Source of the DNA: Siphonodentalium dalli
Lineage: Eukaryota > Mollusca > Scaphopoda > Gadilida > Siphonodentaliidae
Reading direction: 5' to 3'
Assembly: GCA_032622095.1 (NCBI GenBank)
Contig: CP136064.1
Span: forward strand, 141,377,954-141,441,953
DNA: 64,000 bases
Positions within the stretch are counted from its first letter, which is position 1, and each line of letters starts with the position of its first letter. The notes beneath the pieces are model-generated. The model saw only the letters and a program-made list of their open reading frames with translations, did not search any database and was not told where the DNA came from. A program made the translations under genes and the position numbers. Of this stretch, positions 61,301 through 64,000 are shown piece after piece.

Positions 61301-62653
61301 ATTCGACCGGAGTCATTGGAAATTGACACGAAAATGACGAAATAGACCTGGTACAGATACTCCAAGCGTAAAAATGTCGTTATTTGAATATTCATCATTA
61401 TTTAGAACGAGAAACATTTCCAAACACAGTCCAATGGGGAGAAAATAGTCAAATATTATGGGAGGCTAAATTAAATGTACAGAAGCATAATCCAATTGCG
61501 TTGAAATGAAATTTAAAAAATAATTTAACCAAATAACACAACCCAGCGAGAAGATTGAATCCACCGGTTTAATATGAGTGACAGGCCATGCGACGGAGCT
61601 TAAAGGGAATCCACCAATCGCGTAATGAATAGATAAATAGTGAAGAAATTGCACAATGGCTTGCCGACGAAATACTAAACAATTAGTGATAAATTAATTA
61701 TAACTAGATGAATATGCAGATTGTGAACCAAACTTGCTAGAATATTAGATACTATGACAATCAGTGATGAATAAAGTGTACTTTGGTATGAATAAAGTGT
61801 ACTTCAATGCGATAAAAGTGAAGTGAAATGACACGATTTACGTGTTATATATAATAAAGTACGGAATCGAAAAAGAGCATGCATCGACCACTAATTATTA
61901 CTGCCAATTAATCAAACAATACCTAATATTATAAAACAATGCAAACAACATGTTAACAGAGGGGTAAATCGTAGATAAGCTACAATGCAAGTATGACTGA
62001 ATTAATTCTTCTTTGCCATTCATATATGGCTGATAATAAAACATGGGGTGTGTTTCCTAGTAAAACGGATTTATATATGTAGGTGGAACACTCAGATGTG
62101 AGCGCATTCAAATCCAGCGGACTTCGATGGAAACTCCGCAGTAATTCCGATGAACGTAACAAAAACTCCGCTATAACGTCACGGAAACTCTGTTACGTCG
62201 TAACAAAAACTCCGCCGGAAACTTCACTATAACTCCAATGAAATTAACAAAAACTGGTGTGTTTTACGCTATTTACCTTACAGGAGAGCAGAGTTTTTGA
62301 GCGGAGAGCGGAGATAAAACTACTTTCTCCGGCGGAATTTCCGCTTGTAATTTGACAAGGTCCCTAAGTTCAAAGCTGAAGTGCCGCCAATTTGAAGAAT
62401 ATACAACGACGCGAAGAGTAACCATGTTGCACCATCAAATGAACTGCCGACTGTTTGCATTATGTATTAGTAGTACTCATGTTGTCGGAATCTCTTTGCT
62501 ACATCGCCTACATGATCAAGTTTGTTAACCCCTCGTTTGTAGATTAAATTGTGTAAAACAAACACGGTATTCAACAATCGATAATGGAAATGGTAATCGA
62601 CAATCGGCTTTATCAACGGTTCATCGATTATACGATTAATCGTTGCACCCCTA
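58371..62653. mobile_element. hAT-like element with perfect 8-bp target duplication
   Basis: GCATATAT is duplicated at 58363-58370 and 62654-62661. The ends are inverted: TAGAGGTGCCACGATTA on the left and, outward-facing on the right, TAGGGGTGCAACGATTA. The subterminal regions are rich in 'ataatcgatta' motifs on both sides (58395-58440, 62570-62640). An 8-bp duplication with a GGGTGC-type TIR is the established hAT signature. After removing the nested 59146-62364 element about 1.06 kb remains, without a transposase ORF, so it is non-autonomous. Confidence 0.9.
59146..62364. mobile_element. Non-autonomous Harbinger-like element, TIR family B, nested in the hAT element
   Basis: Left end GGGACCTTGTCAAATTACAA and right end (outward-facing) identical over these 20 bases continue as inverted repeats for about 75 bp ('ccgccggagaa', 'ctccgctctccgct'). 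Direct TAA lies at 59143-59145 and 62365-62367. The core between about 59460 and 60700 matches family A elements ('gattaaagtcccaaataaat', 'gccgtaaacaatgcaaattttgatttcgta', 'ggtttatagtatactttccgtgtg'). A GGGAGCTTGTCC sequence like TIR-C lies inside at 59421. 60700-62100 is AT-rich without a supported ORF. Confidence 0.9.
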
Positions 62654-62661
62654 GCATATAT

Positions 62662-64000
62662 ACTTACAGAAGTCTACGAAGCACCTCATTGATGCCTTCT
62701 CATTCAGCAGTTGATCCTTCTCCTTTAGATACAGGAAGTCCATCTCATGAGTCTTCTTAAGCACAACCTACATAAGAAGCCAAATAATAATGAGAGGCTG
62801 ATCGTAATGTGTAACCCATACTTTCAACCATACAAATTTGATCTTGACTGAATATGATTGGAAAGATATATTATGGGGTTTCCATCATTTACTTTATCTG
62901 ATCAGTCTCATAAATAAAGTTTTGCTCTGGATAGCATGTGCTCATGTTGTGGTTATAGGTAGGGTTAAACCGATAAATCAATACCAAGATCATGTGTGTC
63001 ATGATTAATCTGGATGTGAATTACGAGCGTGATCAGGTGAACAAATATTTGACTTATCACATTGGATAGTATGTGTCTTCGGAACAGGGTTAATATGTGT
63101 GTACGGGGTTAATATTTTGAGGCAAATCAACCAAAGGACACCAACTATACATGTCAGGGGTGTGTCATTATAAACTTTGCCATGAAATATAAACTGTGAC
63201 AATCTGATAGCAAATATTGTATTAACAAATCAGATATCATGTGTATGGTCGCTGGAAGGGGATAATAATTCCCAAAATATTAAATAAACACACTGATCAA
63301 CACAAAATAGTTCATAAAAAGCATGTGACTGGTCCTATGCAATAAGACAATGCCATACATAGAATACCCTGTGTTCACAAAAGAGGCCAAATTATACTGC
63401 TACAAATATGATTCATCCCTTGTCTAAACACTAGATTGGAAGCTTATTCATTTTAGATATTAACATTACAGAACCTGTACTTGAGGGATTTTCAAAACAG
63501 AGCATCACTTATAATCTAAAAGAATATTCAATAGGTGTCTTTATTGATTATAGTGTTCATTAATTAATTAGTGCCCATGACACGGACAGCGCCTCTATAA
63601 CACAGTCCCAGTCCAAACCAGCTAATTGTACATAGAAGTGCGGTTTGAATCTAATCAATGTTCGAAAATTTTAGAAACATAGATAAAAAGACTGATAAGT
63701 ACTGCCAGTATTTGTAATAACATACCTTTGTAAAGTTTAACTAATATTAAAGTGTTATCCGTCTCGTAAAATATTGCCATGCATATTTAACATAACAAAA
63801 TGAAAGTTTATCAGTGTATTAAATCATAATCATAATATGGATGACGTGAATTCCTGGAATCGGGCTAAATATACAATGTACAACATCGACATATGATCGG
63901 ATATAACAACAAGACATATATGTCTTCGACCTTGCATAATTATTGGCAATTATTCCACCAAGAAATGCAATAATTAACTTGCGGCGGTTGAAAAACTAGG
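62662..64000. other. Unassigned DNA
   Basis: AT-rich, no gene recognised. 62789-62815 is a decayed form of the 'acgagaggccgatcacgatcggcagatgttaaccc' segment of 34886 and 37031. 63485-63515 ('gattttcaaaacagagcatcactta') recalls 35760-35785, hinting at an older shared repeat. Confidence 0.4.

Overview
The window looks like gene-poor, repeat-saturated animal DNA. It is AT-rich, has no prokaryotic gene layout and no convincing multi-exon host gene. Several repeats match the style of marine mollusc (probably bivalve) genomes: blocks of about 150 bp carrying 'gggccataactc' and 'ccaaatttggttc', (GGAC)n tracts, and a terminal 'tctcaggtgagctaaaaa' hairpin. The mollusc assignment is a recollection-based inference; no search was possible.

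Almost everything that can be read is transposon-derived. Non-LTR retrotransposon 3' fragments lie at 1-1680 (+), 24735-25665 (-), 31060-31881 (+, with a 10-bp target duplication) and 49096-49720 (-). All are 5'-truncated or cut by the window, and three carry frame lesions. DNA elements dominate the rest. Four intact non-autonomous elements are flanked by TAA duplications in the PIF/Harbinger style (3357-5829, 14704-16285, 39726-45819, 59146-62364). A hAT-like element (58371-62653) has a perfect 8-bp duplication. There is also a TTAA-flanked MITE (29185-29524), several foldbacks, and a 7.3-kb element with inverted arms of about 1 kb (1990-9282).

Layout: 1-1.7 kb LINE tail; 1.7-11.5 kb a nest of DNA elements (a Harbinger-like relic split by the 7.3-kb element, which holds a mosaic repeat, which holds a younger Harbinger-like copy); 11.5-13.5 kb microsatellites and unassigned DNA; 13.5-19.1 kb a second copy of the same nest, which supplies empty sites for two insertions; 19.1-29 kb mostly unassigned, with two short exon-like ORFs, a LINE relic and small foldbacks; 29-34 kb TTAA MITE and tandem repeats; 34-39 kb 'hairpin + GGAC' repeats; 39.7-45.8 kb a 6.1-kb TAA-flanked element with an apparently intact retroposed ORF inside; 45.8-52.4 kb unassigned DNA, LINE relic, 160-bp satellite and a decayed Harbinger-like relic; 52.6-58 kb a foldback complex with GC-rich coding-like relics; 58.4-62.7 kb hAT with a nested Harbinger-like element; then unassigned DNA.

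The most notable items are the retroposed single-ORF unit at 43533-44513 (A tract, 12-bp target duplication, 243-aa ORF), and related element cores that appear with at least three different terminal inverted repeats. Nothing indicates the genes act in a pathway; the window records serial insertions, dated relative to one another by nesting and empty sites.
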